Source: Prorocentrum cordatum (Eukaryota; Sar; Dinophyceae; Prorocentrales; Prorocentraceae). From it: a stretch of 62,000 bases of DNA. The notes below the pieces were generated by a model. That model was not told the origin of the DNA, did not search any database, and saw only the letters and a program-made list of their open reading frames with translations. Every line of letters begins with the position of its first letter. Within the stretch, counting starts at the first letter, position 1. Positions 32,941-43,979 of this stretch are shown here, one piece after another. Location of the stretch: the NCBI GenBank assembly GCA_963575745.1, contig CAUYUJ010016910.1, positions 80,001-142,000 on the forward strand, given 5' to 3'. The position numbers and the translations under genes were made by a program.

Positions 32941-33950
32941 ACATCCAGTCCCTCCGACCCCTCATGTTTTGAGTCGTGTGCCTTCTCCGTCTTGAAGGTG
33001 TAGTTCTTGCTCTTGACGTCCTCCCACATGTTGTACAGGTCCTGCAGCTCCTGCTTGATGACGGGCTCGCCATCCGCGTTCCCTGGGCTGCCGACTGCTG
33101 GAGTCTGACGACGTGCGTGAACTTGTTGCACCAGCTCGCCCTGGTACAGCTCCGTCATCTTAGCCTCCATGATGCCAATCTGGTCGTCACTGTCCTCGCG
33201 GCCGCTCACATCATCTGCGTATTCCCTGATCTCGTTCATCGACGCCTCCAGCATCGCTCCGAGCTCCTGGCGGGTCACGATGTCATCAGCAGCACTCGCT
33301 GCCTTGCCAGCGGTCGCCACGGCGTCGTACTGCACAGTGTCCTCTTGCGTGCATGCTGCGGCCTGCTCCACTGGCGACCTGCACGGTGTCTGGCTCGCAA
33401 CCTGCGCGGACGGCACCTCGTCGTAGTCGTCGTCGGACTCAGGGACGTCTGGGATGCTGCCCTGCCGCGGTCTCGAAGCGCTTCTCGGCGTCGATGCCGC
33501 CGTCGAGGCAATTGATGCCGTCTCGAAGGCAGTGATCCCGATCGGCAACTTCAGCTTGGTGATCGGCTCCTTGTCGCGGCGTGCCTCCGTCTGCTGCTCA
33601 TGCTGACCCTGGCGCTTGGACGCGTCGACGCCGTCTGTGAGCGTGGCCAGGTCGACGTTGATGCACTTCTCTGGGTCCGCCCAGAACATCGGGTTCCTCT
33701 CCAGCGCGGTCGCCGCACTCGGCGAATGTTTCCGAAGGACGTCCAGGAACGTGATCAGCGTCTCATAGCGCTTGACGCTCTCTGGCATGGCTGCCACGAC
33801 GGTCGGCGACATAGCTGGGCTGTTGGGCGCGAACTCCGTCTCCGTCGGGCTGTAGATCATTGCTGGCGCTGGTGCTGCTGGCGCTGGTGCTGCTGGTGCT
33901 GGTGCTGCTGGTGCTGGAGCTGCTGGTGCTGGAGCTGCTGGTGCTGCTGG

Positions 33951-33981
<31 letters not shown>

Positions 33982-34052
33982 GCCGCGGGCGCTGGCGTCT
34001 CCTCGGCGGCCTCCTGCGCCGCGGCTGCTGCGCCGCTGCTGCTGCCACTGAC
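30639..34052 (-). CDS. Hypothetical multi-exon gene with poly-Ala/Pro N-terminus and nuclear-type tail
   Basis: Inferred exons: 34052-32982 (357 codons), 32382-31513 (290), 31167-31018 (50) and 30761-30639 (40 plus stop). Acceptors are CACTCAG, GCTTACAG, GCTCTCAG and GATCTCAG; donors are GC (exon 1), GA or GC (exon 2) and GTGGGC (exon 3); every junction is phase 0. Exon 1 starts with a GCT-repeat-encoded (AP)n/poly-Ala segment, then [20 protein letters not shown] and an acidic region ([14 protein letters not shown]). Exon 2 has a Trp/Tyr-rich domain ([18 protein letters not shown]) and a basic tail ([15 protein letters not shown]). Exon 3 is compact ([31 protein letters not shown]). The family is not recognised. 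A 5' exon may lie at 35211-35158 behind an SL-like sequence. The last exon is the weakest part. Confidence 0.55.
32498..32563. repeat. 11-bp repeat, AGTTTGGATGG type
   Basis: Six units of 11 bases, same family and orientation as at 21.94 and 27.5 kb. Confidence 0.9.
32596..32634. repeat. 39-bp near-perfect palindrome
   Basis: GTGCGGAGAAAATTGAAG, loop TTG, CTTCAACTTTCTCCGCAC; 17 of 18 pairs. It lies 33 bases after the 11-bp array. Confidence 0.9.
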
Positions 34053-35157
34053 CTGAGTGAGACGCAAATGCATCCTCATCCTTCTCCACCTGTCTTCCTT
34101 CCCCCCTCCTTCTCATCCTCGTCCGCTTTCTCCTCCCCCTCCCCTCCTCATCCCTTCATCCTCCTCCTCCTCCTTCTCCTCCTCTTCCTCCTCATGTTCC
34201 TCCTATTCCTCCTCCTCCTCATCCTCCTCCTCCTCCTCCCCCTCCCCCCTCCTCCCCCTCTTATCCCACTCTTCCTATACTTATCCTCATCATGTACTTT
34301 GCCATTTACTGACATCAAATATTTCTCTTCGCATCGCCTTCCGCTGTCGTTATTCTCATCTCATCTCGCTCATCGTCGCTCCTCCTCGGCCCTCCTCCAT
34401 TCCTCCATTCCTCTCCTCCTCTCCCCCCCTGCTCCCTCCTCTCGACCACCCCCTCCTCTCCTCCTCTACTCCTCCGAGCGACGGGGAGGTGGAGGTGCGA
34501 CAAGAGCGATTGAACGCGCCCGACCAGCTCGCACGACCATGCCCCCGATGTGGCGGCGCCGCCGGCGCCGTCCTCCGCCGCCGGCGCGGCGTCGGGAGAA
34601 GCCTGTGGGCTCGTGAAAGGGGGGGGGCGTTTGAAACCGTTCGAAATCGCCGTCCCCGAACTTTGGGGCGGATGCGACGGCTCGATGCGTCCGCGTCGAG
34701 CCGTCGCATTCAACCCGACGAAATTCGGCCGCGGTGACCGCTCCAAATCCCGAAGACGTTCGAACGAGACAGCGAGAGAGCGACGAACACGGGGATGACG
34801 ACGGACAAAACAAAAACGCATCGATTTTCTCCTCAGCCTCCGCCGTCTGCTCATTCTCCTGCTCTCCTCTTCTGCCTCTGCGCCGCCGTCTGCGACCTCT
34901 ACCTCCGTCCTCCCTCGTTGCCGACCTTGCATTTCAAAATGCATCGTTCGTATCCTCCTGACATCCTTCTCCTCCTCCTCCTCCTCCTCCTCGTCCTCCT
35001 CCTCCTCCTCCTCCTCCCCCTCCTTCCCCCCCCTCTTCCTCCTCCTCGCACCCCTCCCCCATCCCCCTCCTCCTCCCCCTCCTCCTTCATATCCTCCTCC
35101 TCCGTCACTCGTCCTCCGCCGCCGTTTGGCCCGCGGAACCGCCATGTGCAGCGGCAC
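34053..35157. other. Pyrimidine-rich spacer or intron
   Basis: 34080-34480 and 34970-35105 are TCC/CTC-rich; 34480-34790 is GC-rich and unassigned. It would be intron 1 of the 30639-34052 gene if the exon at 35211 is real. Confidence 0.5.
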
Positions 35158-35213
35158 CCTGCGCGTGCACGCGCGGATGTCCGCGTGCACCGCGGGGCCC
35201 CGCGGTGTCATTC

Positions 35214-35226
35214 AGCCAAAATGGCT
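35214..35226 (-). other. DinoSL-like sequence, weaker candidate
   Basis: The minus strand reads AGCCATTTTGGCT, 13 exact bases of DinoSL, in a wider match of 17 of 20. An ATG (35211) follows two bases later, with a possible GT donor after AGG near 35158. The 13-mer is close to palindromic and sits beside CTGCGTTTACGCAG, so chance or foldback origin is possible. Confidence 0.45.
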
Positions 35227-35364
35227 GCGTAAACGCAGACAGCCACGACGACGCAGGACCTGAATGCCTGTTCCCCCCACTCGTTCTCCTCCTGCTCCTT
35301 CTCTCCAACCTCCTTCTCCTCCCCCTCAGGTGCCTCAGACGCGACCACTCACCTAAAACGAACG

Positions 35365-35406
35365 CTGCAGAGAAAGCCACTGCCACTGCAGTGGCTTTCT
35401 CTGCAG
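35365..35406. repeat. Perfect 42-bp palindrome
   Basis: CTGCAGAGAAAGCCACTGC, loop CACT, GCAGTGGCTTTCTCTGCAG; all 19 pairs match. Both this and the 32.6-kb palindrome contain GAGAAA/TTTCTC. Confidence 0.95.
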
Positions 35407-35499
35407 AAGTTACCGATAACATGAAACGAGACAGGAGCGAACGGCGAGAAACGAAATAGAGGGGGAGAGGACAGTGAGGGAGGATTTTATGGAGAAGGC

Positions 35500-35670
35500 C
35501 ACGCACTACAACACTAAATCAGTGATACTCTATGAGGATAATGATTATTAGTGCTGATCGGAGGATCAGCACATACATGAATTATAGATCCTACTATGGT
35601 TTTTCACATACAGGATCTATATTATGATCTTTCTACATGAAGCAGGATCTATGACATAGAACTTGAGCAC
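35500..35670. other. AT-rich block with hairpin and repeated AGGATCTAT
   Basis: GTGCTGATC (35551-35559) and GATCAGCAC (35564-35572) form a perfect 9-bp stem. AGATCCTA/AGGATCTA(T) occurs at least three times between 35585 and 35655. Strikingly AT-rich for this window. The role is unknown. Confidence 0.6.
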
Positions 35671-36719
35671 CCCTGGGCAGAAGAGGGAGGACTGGAACAG
35701 CACCCCCGCAGCGAGCGCCCACGGTTGGGGGGGCGACCCCACCTACCGCGGGCGCGACTAGCATGGCCCGCGTGACAGCACCCGCGCGACAGCCTCAACC
35801 GCGCGCCCTGGTGCGACATCCACTGGGGGGCACCATGGAATCGGAGAGAGGGGCGCCGGGGCGCCTGGAGACCTGGTCGAAGGTCATCAACCGCCCATTA
35901 GGGGCACATGCGGGGCGACGTCCGCGGAAGGTCGGGATCGGGCCTGCGACGAGATGGCAAGGAGAGAGGCAGGGCGCGCTACAGCCCTGGCGGCTGCGAG
36001 GACACATGCAGGCAATTCCTGGCTGACCTGCGCGACTTCTACAACGGCATACAGGCCCACTGCCAGCGCTGGCGCTTAAAGGTCGACTGGGGCGACGCGC
36101 GGCACCGGCAGCAGGATCAGCAAACGCGCGCAGGCAGGGTGGGAGGCAGGGGGGCGAGAGCGCCAGCGACGCCCCCTTGCCGACCAGGGGCCAGCCCCAC
36201 CCGCGAGCAATCTAGCCCCCCCGAAGAGCCAATCCCTGGCTGAACACTGCGGCCTCAGATCGCAGATGGGGCGCCCCCCCGCGGATTGCGGGAGCCCCGC
36301 CTCGCTCGGCGCGCGACGGCGGGCGCAGTCTGACCGCAGCTTACGCGCTGACTTGCCCGGCCTCGAAGCGGGCGCTCGCCCCCCGAAGTGGGCGCCCGCA
36401 GGGTCTCTGCGCTAGCGCCCGGCAGCGCTGCGCGTGCGCCCGCGACGACGCGCGGGCGCGCCTGCCCCATCCAGGTAAGCCCCCTGCCTTTCCCGCATGT
36501 TCGCGCGCCCCATCATGCGCCTCCCCCCGCGCGCCACCCCCCAAGGCGGCGCGCCCCCCCTGTCCTGCCCAGATGGGGCGCCCACCCGCCCGGGCGGGCC
36601 CTGCCCCCTCTTTCCCCGGCTGGAGCGCCCGCCCCTTCAGGCGGGCGGAGCCGCGGAGGTTCGGCGCGCCCCGGCCGGCCCAGGCTGGAGCCCCCGCCCC
36701 CTCGGGCGGGCGCCGCCGC
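35671..36719. other. Unassigned GC-rich stretch
   Basis: A plus-strand frame at 35908-36243 contains CEDTCRQFLADLRDFYNGIQ, the only protein-like piece here; too little to call. 36480-36720 leads into the 0.85-kb array. Confidence 0.4.
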
Positions 36720-39700
36720 AAGAGGGCGCGCGCCAATCAGACGCGTCAGTTCAACTCGCGGACCGGAGGGGGCCAGCGCCACGATGGCGCGCGCCCCTAT
36801 CTGGCGCGGCGGTTCATGCGACAGGCTGGGGGGCCCAGGGGAGCGGCCCCAGCGCAGCTGCCAGCGGCGTTTCGCTGCCCCCGCAGGCTTTCGCCAGCCG
36901 CGCTGCTCGCCCATGCCGCCCCCGCGCGGCCTTTGGCCGCTCCGCGCTGGGGGGCCCTTCGCCCGGCTTCGCCGGGTCGCCTGCCTCGTTGCCCCTGCAG
37001 TTTGGCGCCAGCGCCTGGCCAGTCCTGCGACTGGGAGCGTTCTTGGCTCTCCCGGCTGCGATGCGTGCTCCGACCGGGCCAGCCGCCCCATGCCCCCCCC
37101 GCTTTCGCCCCGCCGCCCGGGCGCTCTCTTTCGGTTGCGCGCTGCCTGGCCATGACGCGGCTGCTCGCCGCGGCCCAGCAGCCGGCGGCCCCGCAGCGCC
37201 GCGCCACTCGCGCCCTGATTGCGCCGCATGCCCCTGCAGCAAAGACTGTCTCCTACGGCTTCACGACGGGGCGCCCCGATGCCCCCGTTCTCGCTGCCGT
37301 GGATTCGCTTGCCGCTCTTCCGGCGCCGCCGCCACTCGAGCTGCGCTTCTCGCGCCGCTCCGCGACCGCTGCCGCGCCGCTCAGCACGGGCTGGCCGAGC
37401 CGGCCAGTCCTGGCGGAGGTCTTCCCGCAGTCAATGCCCCCCCCTCCCTGCCGCCGCCGCCCCCCTTCTTGCGGCCGGACAATCAAGTCGTCCGCCCCCG
37501 GCCAACTAGAGCGCGCGCGCAGATGGCCCCCGCCGCGCTGCGAAAGACAAGGATGCCCCACGACTCCTCAAAATGTGCACCAATCAGGCGCGTCGGTTCA
37601 GATGACGGACTGGCGGGGGCCAGGGCCGCGACGGCGCGCGCTCCTATCTGGCGAGGCGGGTCGCGCGACAGGCTGGGGGGGTGGCCCAGGGGGGCGGTCC
37701 CAGCGCGGCTGCTGGCGGCGCCTCGCTGCCCCCGCCTTCCATCGCCCGCGCTGCTAGCCCATGCCGCCCCCGCGCGGCCTCTGGTCGCTGCGCGCTGGGG
37801 GGCCCTTCGCCCGGCTTCGCCGGGTCGCCTGCCTCTCTGCTCCTGCTGTTTGGCGCCCGCGCCTGGTCAGTCCTGCGGTCGGGCATTCTTGGCTCTCCCG
37901 ACTGCGATGCGTGCGCCGACCGGGTCGGCCGCCACTCCTCATCCCCGCTGTCGCCCCGCCGCCTGGGTGCCCCCTTTCGGTCGCGGGCTGCCCGGCCATG
38001 ACGCGGCTGCTCAGTCGCCGCATCTCAGCAGCAGGTTGCCCCGGAGCACCGCGGCGCCCCCCCCCCCGCGGTCGCTCGAGCGACGCTCGCGCCGATCACC
38101 CCTGCAGGAAAGACAATCTCCTGCGGCTTCGCGACAGACCGCCCCGATGCCCCCGTTCTCGGCGCCGCGGGTTCGCTCGCCGCTCCACCCGCGCTGCCGC
38201 CGCTTGAGCAACGCGGCATGCGCCTGCAACCTTTGCCTCGTCTTCTGGGCGCGCGGCCGCGGCGCCGCTCCGCGACCGCCGCCGCGACGCTGGCCACTCC
38301 TGGCAAAGGTCTGCGTACAGTGAGCGCCCTCCCCATTGCCCCCTGCCCCGCGGCCGCCCTCCGCCGCCAGCTCCTTTCTGGTAGCCAGACATGCAGGCAG
38401 TTCGCCCGCTCCCAGCCGACAAGAACGCGCGCGGATGGCCTCTGCCGCGCTGCGACAAACCGAAATTCTCCGCGACTCGATGACGCGCATCAATCAGGTG
38501 CGTCGGTTCAACTGACGGACTGGATGGGGCCAGCGCCACGACGGCGCGCCCCTATCTGGCGCGGCGGCGCGCGTGACAGGCTGGGGGGGGGGGGGCCCGG
38601 GGGGGCGGCCCCAGCGCGGCTGCCGGCGGCGTCTCGCTGCCCCGGCATCCCGTCAGCCGCCCTGCTTGCCCGCGCCGCCCCCGCGCATCCTCTGGCCGCC
38701 GCGCGCTGGGGGGCCCTTCGCCCGGCTTCGCCGGGTCGCCCTGCCCCTGCTGCTGGGGGCCCGCGCCTGGCCAGTCCTGCGGCCGGGCGTTCTTGGCCCC
38801 CCCGGCTGCGATGCGTGCTCCGACCCCGCCGCCCGGGCGCCCCCTCTCGGTCGCGGGCTGCCTGCAGTCGCCGCAGCTCAGCAGCCAGCCGCGGCGCCCC
38901 CCCCGTAGTCGCACGGGCGACGCTCGCGCCCTGCTTGTGCCGCATACCCCTGCAGACAAGACGGTATCCGACCGCTGCGCGACGGAACGTCCCGATGCCC
39001 CCGTTCTCGCTGCTGCGGGTTCGCTCGCCGCCCCCCCCGTGCTGCCACCACTTGAGCTACACTTTCTACGCCTGCAGCCTCTGCCTCAGCTTCTGGGCGC
39101 GGCCGCGGCGCCGCTGAATTCGCGACCGCTGCCGCGCCGCTCAGCACAGGCTGGCCGCGCCGGCCACTCATGACGAGGGTGCTCGCGCAGTGGATGTCCT
39201 CCCTCTTCCTCCTTGCCCCCGCGGCCGCCCTCCGCCGCCTTCCCCCCTCCCCCTTCGCCCGCTCGCGGCCAACTAGAGCACGCGCGAGGGTGGCCTCTGC
39301 CGCGCCGCGACGAACAACAATGTTCCACGACTCCTCAAAATGCGCACTGATCAGGCGCGTCTGTGCAGATGGCGGACTGGAGGGGGCCAGCGCGCGACGC
39401 GCGCCCCTACCCGGCGCGGCGATTCACGCGACAGTCTGGGGGGGGGGCCCAGGGGAGCGGTCCCAATGCAGCTGCTGGTGGCGCCTCGCTGACCCCGCAA
39501 TCCTCCGTCAGCCACCCCTTCCCCTCCCCCGCTTTCGCCCCGCCGCCGGGGTGCTCCCTTTCGGTTGTGGGCTGCCTGGCCATAGCACGGCTGCTCAGTC
39601 GCCGCAGCTCAGCAGCTGGTGGCCCCGTAGCACCGCAGCACCCCCCCATGGCCGCTCGGGCGACGCTCGCGCCCTGCTGGCGCCGCATACCCCTGCCGAA

Positions 39701-40890
39701 AAGACGGTCTCCTTCCGCTGCGCGACGGAACGTCCCGATGCTCCCGTTCTCGCTGCTGTGGGTTCGCTTGCCGCCTCCCCCGTGCTGCCGCCACTTGAGC
39801 TACGCTTTCTGCGCCTGCACCCTCTGCCTCGGCTCCTGGATGTGGCCGTGGTGCCGCTTCGCGACCACTGCCGCGCCGCTCAGCACAGGCTGGCCGCACC
39901 GGCCACTCACGGCGAAGGTCTTCGTGCAGTGAGTGCCCTCCCTGTTCCCCCCTGCTCCCGCGGCCGCCCTCCGCCGCCTTCTCCCTTCTTGCAGCGAGAG
40001 ACAATCAGTTCGCCCGCTCCTGGCCAAGCAGAGCGCGCGCGCGAATGGACTCTGCCGCGCTGCGACGGACCAAAATGTTCAACGACTCCTCAATATGTGC
40101 ACCAATCAAGTGCATCGGTTCAGATGACGGACTGGAGGGGACCAGTGCCATGATGATATGCGTTCCTACCTGGTGCGGCGGTTCACGTGACAGGGCGGGG
40201 GGGGTGCAGGGCAGCGGCCCCAATGTAGCTGCTGGTGGCGTCCCGCTACCCCCGCAGTTTTCCGTCAGCCGCGCTGCTCGCCGATGCCGCCCCCGCGCGG
40301 CCTCTGGCCGCTCCGCGCTGGGAAGGCCCTTCGCCCGGCTTCGCCGTGTCGCCTGCCTCGCTGCTCCTGCAGCTGGGCGCCCGCGCCTGGCCAGTCCTGC
40401 GGCCGGGCGTTCTTGGCTCTCCCGGCTGTGCTGCGTGCACCGACCGGGCCAGCCACCCCTCCCCCTCCCCGCTTTCGCCCCGCCGCCGGGGTGTTCCCTT
40501 TCGGTTGTGGGCTGCCTGGCCATAACACGGCTGCTCAGTCGCCGCAGCTCAGCAGCTGGTGGCCCCGTAGCACCGCAGCGCCCCCCCCCATTGTCGCTCT
40601 GCGCCTGCACCCTCTGCCTCGGCTCCTGGATGTGGCCGTGGTGCCGCTTCGCGACCACTGCCGCGCCGCTCAGCACAGGCTGGCCGCACCGGCCACTCAT
40701 GGCGAAGGTCTTCGTGTAATGAATGCCCTCCCTCTTCCTCCCTGCTCCCGCGGCCGCCCTCCGCCGCCTTCTCCCTTCTTGCAGCGAGACAGTCAGGTCG
40801 CCCGCTCCTGGCCAAGCAGAGAGCGCGCGCGCGAATGCACTCTGCCGCGCTGCGGCGAACAGAAAGGCCCCACGACTCCTCAAAATGTCA
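36720..40890 (+). repeat. Five-copy tandem array, ~0.75-0.91-kb unit
   Basis: The anchor GACGGACTGG (or variant) occurs near 36755, 37601, 38511, 39368 and 40123, that is intervals of about 846, 910, 857 and 755. Every unit repeats the same order: GGCGCGGCGGTTCA, GCGCTGGGGGGCCCTTCGCC, GCCTGGCCAGTCCTGCG, TTTCGCCCCGCCGCC, CATGACGCGGCTGCTC, GCCGCTCAGCAC, CGACTCCTCAAAATGTGCAC. Indels between copies are not multiples of three and break every frame at different places, so the long frames (up to 608 codons) are judged non-coding. The last copy lacks about 150 bases. Confidence 0.85.
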
Positions 40891-41039
40891 CCGTTTGTCC
40901 AGCAGTGCCGGTGCTGAGCGCCCCCTCGGGGAGCCGCCATTCTCACAGAATGCTCGGCACTTCGCGTCAGGAGGACTCAAGATCCTGAGCTCCTTGGGGC
41001 CCGGGCCCCAAGCACCTGGGGTCCCTACTGGTTCTCCGT
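40891..41039. other. Edge of the 0.85-kb array
   Basis: Unique-looking; TCCTTGGGGCCCGGGCCCCA is a local palindrome-rich run. No gene. Confidence 0.4.
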
Positions 41040-41280
41040 AGCTGGCGCGCCTGGTGCGGCTGGAGCACGCGGCAGAGTTGGCGCACGTGGAGCACGTGCC
41101 GCGCCTGGCGCGCCTGGCACGCTTGGGCCTCCAGGGTGCCTGGTGCACCTGGAACCCATGGCGCGCATGGCATGCGTGGCGCTCCTAGGCGATATGCTGA
41201 CACTCGGGTGTTACTTATGCGTTGGGGGGGCGGGTGGGAGTGAGCTGGCAAGCTTGCTATCTAGGAGGGTAGCTTGACCC
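41040..41280 (+). repeat. CTGGCGCGCCTGG minisatellite plus conserved tail, copy 1
   Basis: Short units of CTGGCGCGCCTGG(C/T)(A/G) are followed by GCTGACACTCGGGTGTTACT, a GCGTTGGGGGG-type string and AGCTTGCTATCT. The same order occurs at 46880-47180. Confidence 0.8.
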
Positions 41281-42694
41281 CTCCCCCAACCCCCGACTCC
41301 TGGACCTGGAGGGGGGGGGGGTCGCGACGCTTAGAGCGTCCAAGATGGCCTCGGCGAGAAGGCGCGACTCATTGACTTGACTAAGGTTTTGGCCACGTGT
41401 TGGCCTCCTGCCAGGGGGGGGTAATTTACTACGGCTCCTCCTTTGATCGATCTCCTCCAAGATGGCCCCATGATGGCTCCCGAGGCCCGCAAGGGTGTCC
41501 AAAGATGGCCCCAAGAAGTGCCCAGGAGGCCCAAAGAGGCTCCCAAGAGGCCCCCAAGATGCCCCCAAAGAGGCTCCCAGGAGACCCCAAAGAGACCCCC
41601 AAGAGGCCCTCCAGAGAAACCCAAGAAGCCCCGAGTGGCCTTTGGGACTGCTAAGCGGCAAGACGCCCAGAGAGTCATGCAAGAGGCCTCTTGCCTTTTC
41701 TCCTCGTCCTCCTCCTCCTCCTCCTCCTCCTCCTCCTCCTCCTCCTCATCCACCTACATATTTCTCCTCCGTCCTCCTCCCTCCTCCCCCTCCCGCTCTC
41801 CCTACTCTTTCTCCTTCTCCTGCTCCCCCTCCAATTCCTCCTCTATCCTCCCCTCTTGGGGTATGACGTCCTACCCAGCCCTTTATTCCACTGCATGCCC
41901 CTCCACATCCCTGATCAAAGCAACTCGTCTGGGCATCGTGTCTGGATGGGCTGGTGGGGCTGCGCGAAGCGTCCAGAACTGCCAGAAGGCCGCCAATCTC
42001 GCGACCTGAATCGCTCAACGCTCCCCCCTCCTTCTCCTGGCTTTCCCAATCGCCTCTTTCTCCAACTCCTCACGGTCCTCATCCGCACATTGCTCCTCGC
42101 CCTCCTTCTCCTCTGTGTCACCTTGCTCTCCATTCCCACCCCGACCCTTATCTTCTCCAAGTGATGCTTGCGCAAATGGGGTATCAATGTTGTTTACGAC
42201 ATGGCTCCCCAGAACGTTCAACCACATCTACTAAGCTTTTTCGTTCGCCCTGGGGCGTTTTGTTTGCCCCGATCCTGGGGCTTGAAACGGGTTCCGACTG
42301 AACCAAACTTGGACAAGCGAAAAGCTCAAAATCTCCGGACAGCTCGCCCCTTGGCCCCCGACCAGTCCCACGCAAAGGGGCGAGCACATATCCGGGTGCA
42401 GCACCGCGCTGGATGCCATTGCCTGGGCCTATCAGGCGAGGACCCAATACTGCATCGCGCGGCGTAGGGGTGCCGGCGCCGAGCGCATGGCCACTCCCCT
42501 CCTCCCTCCTCATCCTCTCTCCGCCTCCGCCTCCGCCTCCTCCTCCTCCTCCTCCTCCTCCTCCTCCTCCTCCTCCTCCTCCGTCCATCTACCACCTCCA
42601 CCTTCCCAGTCATCCCTCATCCTCGTTCTCCTCACTCGCCCTCCCTCCCCCACTCCCTAAAACTTCCAGCGTCTGATCACCTCCCTGGTCTAAC
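41281..42694. other. Unassigned, with short repeats
   Basis: 41460-41650 is a run of CCCCCAAGAGGC/AAGATGGCCCC short repeats (also near 6.0 kb). 41700-41750 is (TCC)n, 41765-41860 is pyrimidine-rich, and 42520-42590 is (CTC)n. No gene recognised. Confidence 0.6.
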
Positions 42695-43315
42695 AAAAAA
42701 GGAATAAATATCCTCAGCCCCCGGGCCTAAAAATCCTCACCCACCAAAGATAAAACTGCCAGCGAATGTCCTCAGACCCCTGGCCTAGAACTGACAGCGA
42801 ACAATCTTCACCCCCCTGGCGTAAAACCGCCAGCGAAATATCCTCACCCTCCTGGCGTAAAACTACCAGTGAAATATCCTCAACCACAAAAGGTACAACT
42901 GCCAGCGAAATATCCTCACCCCCCTGGTCTAGAACTGCCAGCGGAATATCCTCAGCCCCCTGGCCTAAAACTACCAGCGAAATATCCTCATCCCCCTGGC
43001 CTGCAACTGCCAGCCGAATCGTGACTCCCCTGGCCTAAACCTGCCAGCGAAATATCATCACCCCCTGGCGTAAAACTGCCAAAGACATCTCCTCAGCCCC
43101 CTGGCCTGAACTGCCAGCGAAATATCCTCGTCCCCCTGGCCTAAACCTGCCAGCGAAATATCCTGACCCCCCTGGCGTAAAACTTCCAACGAAATGTCCT
43201 CAGCCCCCTGGCCTAACACTTGCCAGCGAAGTATCCTCACCCCCCGGGCGTAAAACTGCAAACGAAATATCCTCCCCCCCCCCCCCAGCCTGAAACTGCC
43301 TGCGAAATTACAGTA
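42695..43315. repeat. 36-bp minisatellite
   Basis: About 17 units: GAAATATCCTCA, CCCCCCTGGCGTAAAACTG, CCAGC. Five consecutive units measured 36 bases exactly. The 12-codon periodic open frame (SEISSPPW...) is a by-product; there are no spacers, so not CRISPR. Confidence 0.9.
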
Positions 43316-43979
43316 TGGTTGAGTCCCCGAAGCGCATGGGTGCACAATGTGCACTGGAGGTTATGGAACAGCGAGCCCCTTTCGAACACGATCCGCTCCT
43401 AACTTCAGCGTCCTGACTGTACCTTCAAGACTCCACATACTCGGTGGCACGGTTAGCGCTACCCCACGAGGGTCCTACCACCGTGTCCCAACCGTAGAAT
43501 CACACCCACAGGGGCCCTCCCAAAAAAGTTCCATCCAAACAGTCCCGCCCACAAATTCCTACTCCTGAAAAGAATGAGACTCTACCACCCCCACCGACGG
43601 CTGGGTTATCCGCCCCCCTCCGCGTATCGTCTTCATATTTGTCATGCGCGATCGCTTCTTTCACATATCAGATGCCATTGTTAAGCAACAAATCGCACAA
43701 GCCAGTCGACGCGGTATCGTTTCCCCTCCTCTATGGCTGGGAACGGTGGGACGTCAGATGTGGCGTGAGCGCACATAGCAAGACCCCCACCCGAACCCTC
43801 CCCTATCATGGCCACGATGCAGTCTTCCATTCCTTTTCCTTAGAAGTAACTCCTCCCTCCCCTGTCGCACCCCCAAACGTATCAGTAGGGCTGGCTGGCC
43901 GGTCCGCCTGAGAGTTACTCGCCACTTGTAATCTTAAAGCCTGAAACTCGCAACAGTCAGGAGGATGGAGGGGGTGGTT
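43316..43979. other. Unassigned
   Basis: No gene or repeat family recognised. Confidence 0.4.

Larger units (their letters stand above)
32383..32981 (-). other. Intron with simple repeats and a palindrome
   Basis: Read on the plus strand it holds the 11-bp AGTTTGGATGG array (32498-32563), an 18-bp-arm palindrome (32596-32634), (ATCC)n at 32820-32888 and (ATC)n at 32890-32940. The GC-AG intron assignment is an inference from phase and composition. Confidence 0.55.

Noticed and set aside
35504-35552. CACTACA...TAGTG as ends of a CACTA element
   Set aside because: The two are about 40 bases apart with no further inverted similarity; short motifs expected by chance.
36497-38323. 608-codon plus-strand open frame and similar frames to 40.1 kb
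   Set aside because: They run across tandem 0.85-kb units whose indels break the frame differently in each copy.
42695-43315. CRISPR array
   Set aside because: 36-bp units are contiguous with no unique spacers; the same holds for the 73-, 89-, 102- and 131-bp arrays, and the genome is eukaryotic.
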